From: Trichoplax sp. H2
Lineage: Eukaryota; Placozoa; Uniplacotomia; Trichoplacea
Reading direction: 5' to 3'
Assembly: GCA_003344405.1 (NCBI GenBank)
Contig: NOWV01000139.1
Span: 1 to 64,000, forward strand
DNA: 64,000 nucleotides
The position numbers were made by a program, and so were the translations under genes. Numbering within the stretch: position 1 is the first letter of the stretch; every line of letters begins with the position of its first letter. Positions 1 to 13,757 of this stretch are shown here, piece by piece. The notes beneath the pieces were generated by a model. It worked only from the letters and a program-made list of their open reading frames with translations. It made no database searches and was not told the origin of the DNA.

Positions 1-1640
1 CCACGTCGAATCTTGTGTATGCGCTATCATTACAATTCACCTTTACTCTATGATATATAACGAATTAATGAAAGAGAGTAGTAATAACCTTTTTCCTTAA
101 GGCAGTCCTAAAATGACGATCAAGCAAGTCTAGCTCGTCGGGCCTCTAGTTTTAACAAGGTTATAAAATAGGTCTATCAATGTACTGGTTCGTGTTCAGT
201 GGGTGCTACTGAATTTAGCATTACTGTAATTGCTGAGAGCTTGTCAACATTGATAGTTCATGTAGTACATTAACTTATTTCAATATGAGTACGAGAATCA
301 ATATTCAATATCTTTCCTTACTCTAAGTAAACTGGCTACATATTTTATAGCGTTTTCGGCAGCTTCAGAAGAAGTTTGCTCCATGTTTATGACGGGCTGG
401 CAAGTGGAGACGTTGAAATGTTGAAGGCGAAGGAGTACTGGGCTGGAGTCCAGTTTGCTACAGTATAATGTACTGTACATTCTAAAGCTACTACTGTACT
501 GTACACACTGTACAATGTACTGTACATTCTAAAGCGACTACTGTACACTGTACACCGTACACTTTCCTAGCCCATATTGTACTATACAGTACAGTACTCT
601 GGTTTTAAACTACACAATGTGATGCATCAAACAACCCAACGTAAGCAATAGCGATTGGTATAATTATAGAATAAATCAAGCAAACTATAAGCGGACATTT
701 TCAGTGATTTGGACAATCTCTAAATTTTAGTATGGCCGCTAAAGAAGAGCCGAGCTGACAAGGGATAGCGATTACTGAATCGCAATTTCTCTGTATAAAT
801 GAAAATTGGGGATTGAGTTCTTGCTTACGAAAGAGATTTAGCAGTCCATTGCTCTGCTCTACTGTAAAATAGGATGAGCATTTGATGCAAATGTTTTAAT
901 GAACATGGATAAAACCCACGGCAGTGCCTGTATACTGTACTGTATTGCCCTTTTATTCACATTTTATTCGTGGACCCATCGGTGGTGATCTTTCGCGTAT
1001 TGTTGTTGTACTTTTGACACTTTATTTTATATTACTTTATACTATATTATGAATCGATATCTCGTGCCACTGCCATGAGACATGCGAATCATCTTGACTG
1101 TACAAGCAGGGATTACACGAAATGAATGTAGTAATATGAGCTGCTATCAGAACAGTGCTACGATGCCGTACTGTATGGCAATCTTTCATTTCAAAATGCA
1201 TTGAGCGACTGCATGCACGAGTGGATACTACTAGATACTACTATTATCATCGCAGGGACTTAGTCTGTCCGACTTTTCTGTTGTTTTTGCTCAAGAAAAG
1301 TTCTTCTGAAATCTGTAGCATCCATGGATTTGATCTCCATCATGAGCCTGAGAAGGCTTCTGTATTACAGTCCTGGACTACAGTACTGTACTGCAGATCA
1401 CAGTGTATGGTACTGTAGGACCCCACTCACTGTGTCCAGTACGAAACTGTACTGCGCAAGTGCGCAGTGTCTACAATACTGTACTGTACCGATCTTCTGG
1501 TACACGACTGTCATACGTACAAATCAATATTTGTAATTGTAGACCAACAGAATTGATCGCGGCGCAATTGCAATTTTGGAGACCATTTCGATCAGAAATC
1601 AGGTGGAAAGAATTAGCTGAGGAAATTATCACACTACGCC
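1..1640. other. 5' flank of CAND1, no gene recognised
   Basis: I find no convincing coding region here. Short open frames on both strands match no family I recognise. The stretch is unusually rich in GTAC palindromes of the form TACTGTAC/GTACAGTA, both as a 47-bp tandem pair near 467-560 and in a second cluster at 1380-1500. It should contain the CAND1 promoter, since the proposed start codon is at 1641, but I see no convincing TATA box or initiator. Confidence 0.6.
467..560. repeat. 47-bp tandem repeat rich in GTAC palindromes, two copies
   Basis: Two near-identical units begin at 467 and 514. Each opens with AATGTACTGTACATTCTAAA and ends in a CTACTGTAC-type run. The first part of each unit (ATGTACTGTACAT) is itself almost palindromic. 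Related GTAC-rich strings recur at about 575-600 and 1380-1500. Confidence 0.75.
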
Positions 1641-4600
1641 ATGGCTTTTTCTATGTATACAATCCAGTCTTTACTGGATAAGGTAATCAATGAGGAATTG
1701 ATGCTTTATTGAATGATGAAATTCAACAGTAGTTTCCATGACTTACATTCACCGCCTTTGGCAAACATGCTTGTATAGCTTGCTGATTGTGATGATGTTG
1801 CATTAATCAATGAATCAATTAATGATGTTGTCCTTCATCATCGACTACCAAGCAACACCCAGATCATAGCAATGGGATAGTACTAGTCAATTCAATCTTT
1901 GATGATAACCTATAGCTTTACTTTGAAACATCATTGAGCTGTTGTAGGCGATTCATCCTTTAGCCTACTGGCGCGTATTGGTACTTATAATGGACGACAT
2001 AGACGGTTACATGACATACGCCGTGTCCAGCAGTAGAATAACCTAACGAAATTCTTCTCTTTCTTTTCCTTGCATTCCTGTGTGCTTAAAACGGAAATGA
2101 TATCGATATGAGTTCATCTTATCAGTTGGTACTAGTTTTCTATATACTGTACACCGATTCAGTAATTGGTCATTCGTTTTGATAATTTCATGAAGCATGT
2201 TACTTAGCTTTGCCTGTAGAATACTCGCTCGACTATACGATACTATAGTGTGTATTGTAATGTATTGTAGAATCGAAGAGGGAAAGGTTTTAATTTGAAC
2301 TTTAAGCGCAATATTAGTTGAAATACTATATTAACTTCATACTTACATGCAATCTGAAATCTCTAATGCAGATGAATTCTGTCGACAAAGATTATCGTTT
2401 TATGGCTACTAATGATTTAATTTCGGCACTGCAACACGAATATTTCAAGTTGGATGATGAAAGCGAAAAAAAGGTAACAATACACATTTCTATATGCCAT
2501 CTTTTTCTTGTAACATGTTTCATCATTAACTAAAAACTTTTATTGCATTCTACTGGACTTGCTGATTAAAGTTAAATGAAACAGCATAGATATACGCTCT
2601 GTAAATGATTTCTTCCTTTGTATGGGATAATTAGGTTGTAAGTACTGTCATGCGTTTACTTGAAGATAAAAATGGAGAAGTTCAAAATCTAGCTGTTAAA
2701 TGGTTAGTAGAAATTTTAAAGGAAATGCCTACTTTCTAATACTTAACTTGCAAATCACCCATAATGAGCTATACTCTATACTGGCACCCAGTGTACATGT
2801 ATTGATTTATACTACTGTATACTGTACTTTAGCAGGAATAGATGGTAGCGATGTTGTGCACTCGCACATACAAGGTTGCATACTGTGCAAATTGTACAAA
2901 TTATATCGTACATTATACTTGAAGCATGCTAAATTCTAAACTTAGTGACGTAGGGACTATTACAAAAAATCTGTTACAGATTGTTTAAAATTTTACTAAA
3001 AGATATATTAGTTAAATCAAAATTGTAAATATTTCCATCATGGAGTAGAAGTTTCTTTGTTTAATAGCTTCTTTGATTTGCTATTGCAGTCTGGGTTTAC
3101 TTGTGACTAAAGTAAAGGAGAATTATGTCGAACAAATTGCCAATAGCCTATGCGATGGTATGAAGTCAACTTCAGAGCAATTGCGTGATATCTCCAGCAT
3201 TGGTAAGCTAGTAAATAAGTACTAAGATATTTATCAAGGCAACAAATATTAAAATTATCATATTCCGGATATCAATGCAATTGTAATGGAACGACTAGTA
3301 CTAATGGCGACAATTATATGGCATGCAGGTTTAAAAACAGTCATAGCAGATATTGCTTCTCAAACTCAGTTAGCGGTCCTCCTTTGCAAATTGATTGTAT
3401 CTCGCCTTCTTTCCGTTATTCCAAGGGTAAAAATCTTATATCATTATAAATGTGTTCTTTGTATCAATAGATTTAGGATAAGTTACTGTATTGTTGCTAC
3501 ATTTTAAGCTAATTTTAATTCTTACCGAATTTTATATATTGGTATGAATACAGGCTCAAGACCCTTCGGTACAACTTGAAGCTCTAGATATCTTAAGTGA
3601 TATCTTAAAGAAATATGGTGGTATGCATACTTTAACCAGCAAATCTAGTCTTTAGGTTGTACAAAAACCCATTTGAATTCAAATTAAAATTATACACGTT
3701 TTAGGACTTTTAGCCGATCACCATTCCAACGTTCAAGATTGCTTAATAGCTCAAATGACCAGTTCTAGACTAGCTGTCCGTAAAAGGGCAACTATTGCAT
3801 TAGGTAAAGTATTTTACACCAATGATTACTATTATTTTGACTTAATTTATATTTGTAGCTACTTAGTGACATAGTTTCGAACTTTGAAAAAGTATATAGT
3901 ATTAGTGTTAGTATTAAAGCATGACGATATGACTGTTTTTCGTTCTTGATACTGGTACAATAGGACAACTGGTGATCTGTAACAGCAATTCTTTGTTTGT
4001 TGAATTAATGCGATACATAATTGGTGAACTGAATCAGAATCGTTCTTTATCAACCACCAGAACTTATGTACAATGTATTGCTACTATTAGGTAGGCATCA
4101 CTATTTTCGCCTAAATTTTATTTCATTCAATGAACTAATTTTTTCGGCGGTCTTTTCAATTTTATTCAACCAATTCACAAGTCGACAGGCAGGCCATAGA
4201 ATCGGAAATTATGTTGATACTCTCATGCCATTGCTATTTTCCTTTTCCATGCAACAGGATGATGACGAATTTAGGGATTACTGCTTACAGGTATCTTTGC
4301 TATCATTTCATGACCATGCTAGATATCGCTTATGCTATTGGTAACATTGTCGTAATACGTTTCTAACCAAGGCTCTAGAGTCGCTAGTTCTACGATGCCC
4401 GAAGGAAGTTACTCCTTATGTTATGAGGGTCTGTAATATACTGTACTATATACACGTATTAATCAGAATTAGCGCTTAGCAGCGGGGCTACATGCGTTAT
4501 GATGCTTCAAATTGCTCTTTATTATAGATTGTCCAAATCTGCTTGGAGTATCTGAAATACGATCCTAATTACAATTATGATAGTGATGATGAGGATATGG

Positions 4601-7600
4601 AAGACGAATCTGACGCTGACGATGATGATGAGTATGCAGTACTCTTGAAGTGTTGTTGTTGTAGAGCATTATGTAGTTGCTATACCAAATCACCTTATCT
4701 TAAATTATCAACAGTCAAAGTCTAGATCATTTTTTTCCTTTTCTTAATTAGCGATGATGAAGGGGATTACAGTGACGACGATGATGTCAGTTGGAAGGTA
4801 AGCTTCATGAATACACATTCTGACCGACTGAACGATAGCGTTTGGTGGTCACTTTAAATTCTTTGATTGGAACTATCTTTTTTTACGATCTACGGTTTTT
4901 GATTGGATAAAAATAAAGCTGTTGTTGTATTCTTTCAGGTTCGACGAGCAGCATCTAGATGTATTAATGCAGTAATCAGATCTCGACCAGAATTGTTGTA
5001 CGATTTTTATCGAAATGTTTCTCCAACTCTTATATCTAGATTTAAAGGTTAACGTTATTTCAGTTTACGCTCTCGATTCGTTTTATGAAGAGTTTAGTCA
5101 AATAGTTATTAACATGTTTTAAAAAATTTGTAGAACGAGAAGAAAATGTTAAGAGTGACATCTTTTCTGCCTATGTTACTCTGTTACGACAAACAAGAAC
5201 TCTGGCTACCGTAGAAACTAGAACCGATGCTATGGATGAAGATGGGTAAATATACAGAAGTAGTGCTAAAAACCTGGTGATATTGAGTGAAACTTAGATA
5301 CTCAGATGTATAAATACAAGTTGTTATAATATTTCTTTTTTACCAAAATATTTTGTCATAATTCAATATATTTGAGACAGTAAGGTATTTATGATCTAGG
5401 ACTTATATATGCTATCGCCACCTTTTTCTTTTTTTATTATAGTAATGTCACCACAAATCAGAGTAGTAGATTAGTTAAAGATGATAAAAGGTGACTTTAT
5501 AGACGTTGCATATCGCTATTATGATCTTTTATTTAAATGATAATTGCAAATGGAATTCATTACTAGAAATATAGACTTTGCTGACTAAAATAATACTATA
5601 GCAAATTGTCTTAGTTGGTAAAAGTGTAGAACCGCTCAAATGATGGTTTATGTTTTTCACAGTCCCAATAGCATGCTACAAGGACAAATTCCAAGTATTG
5701 TGAAGGCACTCCGTAAAATTCTTAAGGATAAAAGCGTTAAAACAAGACAAGTGAGATTCATAAATTTTATGTAATATAAGGCATTTTATATTAAGTATTC
5801 TCCGTTCTCTGTTGTTTTGTTTATTATTGACAGGGCTGCTTCAGTGTATTGTCAGAAGTTTGTCAAGTTTTGTATGGAGCCCTTAACGATCATATGACCT
5901 CAGTAATGCCTGGCATAGTTTATTCTTTAAGGTATATTGACGGCTTGGGTTGATTGAGGGTTCAAAGTCTTTCAAATTAGTTACTGATAAAACTCTAATT
6001 TATGTTCATTTAGTGACAAGTCATCAACATCAAATATGAAGATAGATACATTGTTATTTCTTCAATGCGTTCTAACGCATCACGAGGCCAACGTCTTTTA
6101 TCCTCACATCGATGTTTTGGTACCGGTAAGTTTCATCCCAAAGTCGTTAGCATACTTACTAGCGTATGACTAATTATAAAATGATTAATGGTATATTACT
6201 TACTTTTTGGTAAAAGCTGGTGATAGATAAAGTATCGGATATGTTTTATAAAGTTATTTCCGAAGCCCTGTTCGTATTACAGCACTTAATAAAAATTATG
6301 AGACCACTGGGTAATTATACTTAAGTAATACGATTTATGGAATATGCTTTGTAAAGAAATCGATCGATGTGCTAATATTGTTTTGACTACCACATAATAA
6401 AAGTGCCTATTTTTTTCTATCTAAAGATGGTAATAAGCAAAGTTTAGCTAGGTACGACGTACATGCGCGAAATATCTACAAATCTACCGTGGCTAGGTTA
6501 GAGACTACAGATATTGATCAGGAAGTGAAAGAAAGGGCAATAACGTGCATGTAAGTTTGTAAACTACGGAAATTTTTGTCATAATTGAATCATTTTATCA
6601 GTAAGGATCATCGGACAAGGATAGCATCATAATGCTGATATTTGATATATAGGGGTCACCTAATTAGTAATATGGGGGATATCTTACCGTCCGAATTGAA
6701 AAGTTGCTTACCGATATTGGTGTCTAGACTTCGTAATGATAGCACACGCTTATGCACAGTGAAAGCTCTTACGACCATGGCTAAGTAAAGGGAGAAATAA
6801 ATTTTTTATCGATAAATTATCTTTGTTTGATTTTGCCTTTATTTTTGGTTCATTTAGTTCGCCACTCAACCTTGATCTAACGATGATATTAGTATGTTTT
6901 ACATTTTGATGTTATTGTTTACTATATTATAGCATTCTATTGTTAGTAATTTGTTATCGTACTTCACTAAATTAACGGTTGGTCTTTCATGTATTTTTTA
7001 GCCTGAATCTATCCAGCTGCTATCATCGTTTTTAAGAAAAAATAGTAGAGCTCTCAAACTTTCTAGCTTAACGGCTCTCAACATACTGATCCAAAAATTT
7101 GGTCAGTTATAGGATTATTTCAAAAATCTAATGTGCAAACATTATCGAATATCTCGAACTGTTTTTAAAAGGCATTAGTCTGTTTTTATTGTAGGGCGAT
7201 TAATGAATGACCAACTTTGTGATAACGTCTTTTGTGAAATTCCATCGCTTATTAACGAAAGTGATTTGCATGTCTCACAAGTAGGCGAAATACCGTAGTA
7301 TTATCGAAATGAAAACCATAATTGCATCTTTATGTTAAAGTGCGTTTATTTATTTATCAGCTTACGTCAGAATTGATCTCTACATTGATTCAAATTAATC
7401 CAAATTCATTCATGAAGGTGACTGCTTCAATATATAGTTTTCTTTTTACTTTGGTTGAAGATTATAATAACATTAAGTTTATGTATTCGACATAGCATCG
7501 AGATATCATATTAAAGGAGGTGTTGGTATTACTGAAATCTCCGTTACTACAAGGTGCTGTAAAATTATAATTTAGAAATTCATGTGAGATCTTATGCAGC

Positions 7601-10549
7601 TAGTGAGTCGTTGCGATAAATATATGGTTATTTAATCTTGTAGGCGGTGCTTTGAATGCGCTTTTGGGCTTTATTTGTCAAGCTATTAGAAATAAAATTC
7701 CTAAAATGAACCCAAATGAAGTTCTCCAAGTAACTACAAGCATGCAGATGTAATTGATTGATATCTTTAAGATGACATCTTTTAGAATAATTCTCTATTA
7801 ATTAACGATCGGTAGATGCTTACACACCCAATTTACTATCCTGAATCTCAAGGCCAAGGCTCGTTAGCAATACATAAGCAGGTAAATTCTAAGATCGTAA
7901 GCGGGTGAATGTGAAAGTAATTGATTCTGATGACGAATACCTTCATCATCATTGATGTTTTCTTTATAGGCTTTTTACTCAGTTGCCAAATGTGTTGCTG
8001 GCATCATTATGGAGTCATCGGATCTAAGTACAACTGTTGTTCAACAACTAATTCGAGACCTTGAAGTAAGCTCTCTATTCATAGCCGCACGAATCAGCCA
8101 TAGCATTGCGTGCGATCATTATATATTTTGTTGGGCAATTTTCTATTCGTTAACTTCTGTATTCATTAAATTTGCAATTTATAAAAAAATGAACTGGACG
8201 CATAGAGCGCTTCTTCATCGGTATCGGTCAAAATGTTTACATTGCTTGCATTGGGCGAAATTGGACGAGTAGTGTAAGTATTTAAATTTGAATCAACTAA
8301 TAGCGTTAAACTACTTCAATATTTTTGCTGTTGTGTCTGATTAGGAACATGAGTGCATTCCAAAATCTTAAATCAGTAATAACATCCGCTTTCTCGTCGT
8401 CATCTGAAGAAATTAAATCTGCCGCATCCTTTGCATTAGGTAAGGATTGGATTGTAACTACTTTGTCAATTTACTTGATATGACAGATCTGGAATTCATG
8501 TTAAATTTAAATCCTTCTTATTTAGGCAACATTGCAGCTGGTAATCTTGCGGAATATTTACCTTTCATATTTAAGGAAATTGAAAGCGAATCTAAGAAGC
8601 AGTACCTTTTATTGCACTCTTTGAAAGAGGCAAGCGCTAAAATTTATATTTTCACTGATGTAAAAATTACACTTTAAACTGATTCGCATGTCGATTGTAT
8701 TTTATCACCTTTCAGATTATCGTTTGTCAATCCTCACATTCGGCAGCCGTGCAGTCACTTGCTCCATATGTTTCCACTATTTGGTATACAACAACCCTAT
8801 TTTTAACTGATATTTATGGTTAGATTGCTAATAAGTAATTATTCTTGTAGGAACTTACTATTCCAAAGTTGTGAAAAAGCGGGCGGCGAAGGAATTCGAA
8901 ACATGGTTGCGGAGTGCTTGGGCAAACTAACCATTTTGGATCCAGAAAATTTACTGCCAGATCTACATGTAGGTTACTTTGATTATTCAAAAGCATTTTT
9001 ATTCATCAAATCTAAAAGATGCTTGCTTATTCATATCGTTATTTCATGTTAGAATCATTTGGCGTCTAATTCATCCTTCGTTCGCTGTACCGTGGTAAAT
9101 GCTGTGAAATTCGCGATATCTGAGCAGGTAATAATTTCAATTTTTCAATGTTTCCGTAGAATAGATTACGGCGACTTTGCTTATATCATTAAATAACTAC
9201 GACCGTTCGTGTATGATAATTTTACTTCATAGCATCATCAAGTCGATTTGAAACTTAAACAATATATGGGAGATTTTTTAAAGTCACTTGAGGACACTGA
9301 TCCGGTAATTATAATGAAAAGGTCATTGCATACTGTTGACGTTGTATACATATGGTAGCTAATTGCTATTATGTTTTAGAATGTCCGACGAGTGGCACTT
9401 GTAACGCTAAATTCGGCGGCCCATAATAAACCTTCTTTAATTAAAGATATGTTGGATGTCATTCTTCCAAGCTTATATGATAAAACTATTATCAGGGTAA
9501 TCCTACATTTCATTGGGGTATTTTGTTTTTGGTCATGTCATGCTTAGATAAGGTTGTTTTTACATTGCAGAAAGATATGATTCGTGAAGTTGAGATGGGT
9601 CCATTTAAGCACACAGTCGATGACGGCTTAGACATTCGAAAGGTACGTTACTGTTTGTATATGATTGTGCTTTAGTGGAATAGTTTTTATTCGGATTGAC
9701 TCATGTTATATCTGTATTGATGCTGCATAGGCCGCTTTCGAATGTATGTATACCTTACTGGATACTTGCTTAGATAAATTAGACATATTTCAATTCCTCA
9801 ATTACGTTGAAGAAGGCCTGAAGGATCACTATGACATCAAAGTCAGTATTCATGAAGTTATTACTTGCTATTATAAAATTTCTTAATTGCGTGGTACAGA
9901 ATCGATTGGGTTTAAGTTGTACAGACCATTCATGCAATATATTTGTCGGTTTAATATATAGATGTTGACCTACCTCATGCTTATTAGACTAGCAACTCTG
10001 TGTCCGAATGCGGTTCTCCAACGTAAGTTGCGAATTTAGATTAACATTCGCTATAATCTGGAATAGATTTTCCGTTTTTTTGCTGTGATATTACTTGGCT
10101 ATCTGAGAAACTTTATGCCTTATTTGCATTAAAAATTTCGCTGTAGATAATAAATTGTCTTAAATTCTATGTTTGCACCATATATAGGCTTCGATAAAAT
10201 ATTGGATCCTTTAAGAGCTACGGTTATGGTTCAGGTTAAGGCTTTAGCAGTGAAACAAGAGTTCGAGAAGCAAAATGAATTGAAAAGATCCGCACTTCGA
10301 GCGTTGACATCATTGATGAAGATACCCGATAGTGGTAACGAAATTTATAATTGTCAACAGAATTGCCGTTAATAAATTAATAGTAGTGCTTAATTAAGTT
10401 GTAATGCTTTTATTTATATAGATAAATCTTTGCAATTAAATGAATTCCTGCAGCAAATCAACAGTAATCCTGCAATTTCTAGTATGTTTGAAACTATCAA
10501 GAACGATGAAAGTGGAAGTGGGACATTTATTCATACAGACTTTAAATAA
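1641..10549 (+). CDS. CAND1: Cullin-associated NEDD8-dissociated protein 1, 42 coding exons
   Basis: CAND1 is a HEAT-repeat protein that binds un-neddylated cullin-RBX1 and exchanges substrate receptors of SCF-type ubiquitin ligases, in cytosol and nucleus. All 42 exons join in frame to 1255 residues; animal CAND1 has about 1230. Exons: 1641-1682, 2372-2473, 2635-2702, 3090-3202, 3329-3426, 3554-3620, 3705-3803, 3964-4090, 4182-4290, 4372-4428, 4528-4631, 4752-4797, 4939-5047, 5134-5245, 5443-5490, 5663-5750, 5834-5931, 6014-6125, 6217-6310, 6427-6550, 6653-6784, 6858-6891, 7002-7101, 7195-7280, 7361-7417, 7496-7553, 7644-7729, 7816-7881, 7970-8065, 8206-8273, 8345-8439, 8526-8629, 8716-8783, 8851-8968, 9053-9127, 9233-9304, 9380-9496, 9571-9642, 9731-9841, 9962-10022, 10188-10334, 10422-10549. 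Hallmarks are [12 protein letters not shown] near the N-terminus, [14 protein letters not shown], an acidic loop from about residue 310, and the very conserved [20 protein letters not shown]. The start at 1641 ([14 protein letters not shown]) matches the family N-terminus. Confidence 0.97.
8630..8715 (+). other. GC-AG intron in CAND1
   Basis: The reading frame of the exon ending at 8629 (…LLLHSLKE) continues only from 8716 (IIV…), as family conservation predicts. The donor is therefore AG|GCAAGC rather than GT, and the acceptor is TTTCAG. The strong AG|GCAAG context is typical of functional GC-AG introns. It is the only non-GT donor I needed among the 41 CAND1 introns. Confidence 0.85.
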
Positions 10550-11798
10550 TTAACATTACTATTAAGTGATAGTGATTTTTTGAAAAGTTCGATATTAATT
10601 TTAAGCGATCAGCTATTAATTATGTATCACATTTGAGCACTTATTGCATAATGGTTAGTGCCTTGCGTTTGGTGATTACCATGTGCAGTAAAATCGCTAT
10701 GGGTAAACCCTTTAATTAATAGCTAACAAAGCTGAATTGCCAACGTATAGGCTTTCAGCTGTAGATTAGCATACTGTACAGCATCGCGTTGTATGCATAA
10801 GTTCTACTTTCGTTAACGTTCCTTCATAGTTGTCAGAGAAATATATCAGTTGAAGCTGTTAATTACTGCCTGTTAAGTTTATTGACTCTGGCTTTAAACA
10901 TTTTCATAAGTTGATAATAAAAAAGGATATTGCTATTGATTTTATTCTCTCTTATCTTTCTGGACTTAGTCCTTACCTTGCGTTGATACGATCGCAAATT
11001 TAAGGGGTTGCAATTCTAAATCAAACTAACTTTGCTATCTCAATAATGTATTTGAAATTATCTTATTGAAAGCATACTAAATAGAAGGACAATCTCTTAA
11101 GTTGGGCGAATGAAAAACTATCGAAAATAATCATTTTCCAGCTAGTTTTTGACTTTTCTGTGAATGACTGTGATACTATGCTACGTACGAAGTACTTCTA
11201 TAGTTTTGTTTACTCGGAATGGTTGTATTTTAGTATAATGGATTAATGTATGATTGAATAGCGTGCAATTATCTTTCGCTTCTTACGTAATGATTATATA
11301 ATCAAGGTAGAAATCATAATTGTACAGTTATAAACACGCTAAGCTTGTTGTAGGTTTCGCGTGACGATTTTTAGCTACTATTATCTATTTCACTAACTTA
11401 AGAAAAAGTGTGCAAGCGTGCAAAGCACATTTGGTTGTTTATTTATCTTTTAACCTAATATTCAGAGACCGATCTCCATGAAAGAATAGGTGATATTAGA
11501 ATACTAACACGGTAATCTATTATTACATATCTGATAGTTAGGTAGCCTAACTCAGGCCTGTGCCAGGGATATTATCACTACTTATCAGCAGGATAGTAAC
11601 AATTCTTATCAACTATAGAAAAACAAACGGCAAAGGTACAATTCATTTCATTTATCTCCATAGGAGTTATAGACATATTGAGCACTGGCATTATTATCAA
11701 TTTGATTATCATTACTCATAAGAGGAACGCTAGAAGTAATCAAGGATTAAATGCTACAAAATGATGGTAAAATGTGCACTCCAACATTGACCCTCGAG
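10550..11798. other. Intergenic 3' regions between CAND1 and IF1
   Basis: The two genes end toward each other here. An AATAAA at 10916-10921, about 370 nt after the CAND1 stop, is a plausible poly(A) signal for CAND1. A TTTATT at 11438-11443 (AATAAA on the minus strand) could serve the IF1 gene. I see no other gene or repeat. Confidence 0.6.
10916..10921 (+). terminator. Candidate poly(A) signal for CAND1
   Basis: An AATAAA hexamer lies within an A-rich run about 370 nt past the CAND1 stop. The call rests on position only; in AT-rich DNA this hexamer is common by chance. Confidence 0.4.
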
Positions 11799-13757
11799 TT
11801 ACTTGTCTTGAATTTTCTCTTTGAATTCCTGAATTTTTTGGTCATGTCGATCGATAGCATCTTGATGATGTTTCAGTTCTTCTTCATGAAATTTTTTTAT
11901 ATCATGGAGCTTTTGTAGCTGTTCTTCTTGCTATAAAAATATATTGAGACTTACTATTTTGCTTGCCACTCTCGCAATGAGCGAGACTTTTAGACACGGC
12001 ATGTATCCATGCTGCTTACGTATTGCGTAAAGAAAGAAATAAATGCTACAAAACTTACTAATTTCCTAAAGTACTGATCCTCCTGCGCTTTTTCTTTCTT
12101 ACCAAACGATCCACCAGCGTCTCTATAACAAGATTGAATTACTCAATTTACTCATATTGCGTTTCTATCAAAATCTTAACAATCATAGATACGCGTAATG
12201 ACAGTACTACATATAAAATAAGCATCAATGATTGAATAAATTGAAGCGAGGCTTCTGACAAGCCATTTCTTCGATACTTTAATTTAGTAACGGATTCAAT
12301 TTGCTACTCTATTTTTCATTTATAAAAATTTTTAGCTTGACTGATGATTGAGTATTCAAAAGTTATAAGTCATCGTTAATGCATTTGAATAGGATTTAGT
12401 ACATTGTAACAACTGTTCCTATCAAAGATTCAAGATAGGCAAATGACATTAGTCACAGATCCATTGCAAACTGATCAATTTACCAACATAAAGGAACCTA
12501 GATTAGGTAAAAGACACTGTATAATACAACGATTCTTTAGTGATTTATTGTTTCTAAAAACACTCGACAATTACAGTTGATTCTGGTTGTACACACGCGT
12601 ACGCTAATTAATTCTCGAAGTCTACTTGCGGATATTGATTTCTATGGCGTGCAGCTACTATATTTCCACTATTTAGAGCATTAAATAGTACTGTACATAT
12701 ACATAAGCATGTACTATAGTTGATTAAGACATTGCACTCCTGCTATAATTACAGAAATTGCTCTAGATTATAAACTTACACAGGCATAACTATCGTAATC
12801 TACATTTTGTTGTCAATAAAGCGTAAGATAACATGATTTTGATAAACAAAAATAATTGATTTAATTGCCTATTTGAACAGAAGAATGCAATAATACTGTC
12901 ATTGCGATCTTATTTTCTCATCCATTGCACGTATGTTGGTTAATGTTGTACGCAAATTTGTTATTCATTCAATGTATTTCGAAAGCTAACCTGATCGAGC
13001 CAGCTTGTCGATCCTAGAAAGAGTAAGTTACAATCATGATAATTAGTATACCTTGTATGGTTTGTGGAATATCATATTGCATTTCATAAATAAAAATTTG
13101 ATCTCACTTAAAAGCAGTCAGTGAAATGCTCTTACTGCTCCATAATATAATGAAAGGTGTCAATTAGTGCAAGATAGAAAATAATCAGTAGAACCTAAAC
13201 TATTTATTCATAACAGCGAAGCATTTATGCATGAGCGTTATAGTCAAAGTTTATGACTAAACACTGTCTTATAGGCAAATTATTTGAAAGTCTAAGAAAA
13301 TGTTGTAAGAAGCAAAAGTTCGAGGATAGAATAACTGAATGCTTATAAAACTGGGCTGTTGTCGATAGAAGACACACGATGATGATCCAAAACTTAACAA
13401 CAATGCTAACAGATCACGGTATAAGTATACAACTGAAAAGAGAAATAGCATTTGCTTGAGGCATGGTATCTTTTTCTACCAATATCATCCTGGAGAAGAT
13501 TAGAATTTCAGTAGAATAGCAGCATATACTGTATTATAACCGTGGAATATGACAGTATCCATTCATCATCATCGTCTACCATTGCTATCAATGTTATTAT
13601 CCATTTCTAGATTCGCTAGCAGACCGATTTGATGGATTATCGATAGAATGATTACCTGACTATAGGCCCTGGATTGGAGAGCAGCAGCAGCAAAAGTTCG
13701 ATAGCTAGAGGTCCTAACAGCAACAGAGGCCAATCGCCTGGATACTAAGGATGCCAT
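11799..13757 (-). CDS. ATP5IF1: Mitochondrial ATP synthase F1 inhibitor (IF1), 4 exons
   Basis: IF1 enters mitochondria and blocks ATP hydrolysis by F1Fo-ATP synthase when matrix pH falls. Exons in order of translation are 13656-13757, 12991-13013, 12059-12122 and 11799-11930. They join in frame to 106 residues, a usual animal IF1 length. Residues 1-33 form an Arg/Ser/Ala-rich presequence without acidic residues (MASLVSRRLASVAVRTSSYR). The inhibitory core follows: DAGGSFGKKEKAQEDQYFRK, matching the family's GGxFGKREkAeEdxYFR signature. The C-terminal part is a charged helix with HHQDAIDRHDQKIQEF, the His-rich antiparallel coiled coil linked to pH sensing in mammals. I chose the ATG at 13757 as the start; an in-frame ATG at 13772 would add only MIFSV. 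The introns are 640-940 nt, long for so small a gene. Confidence 0.95.
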
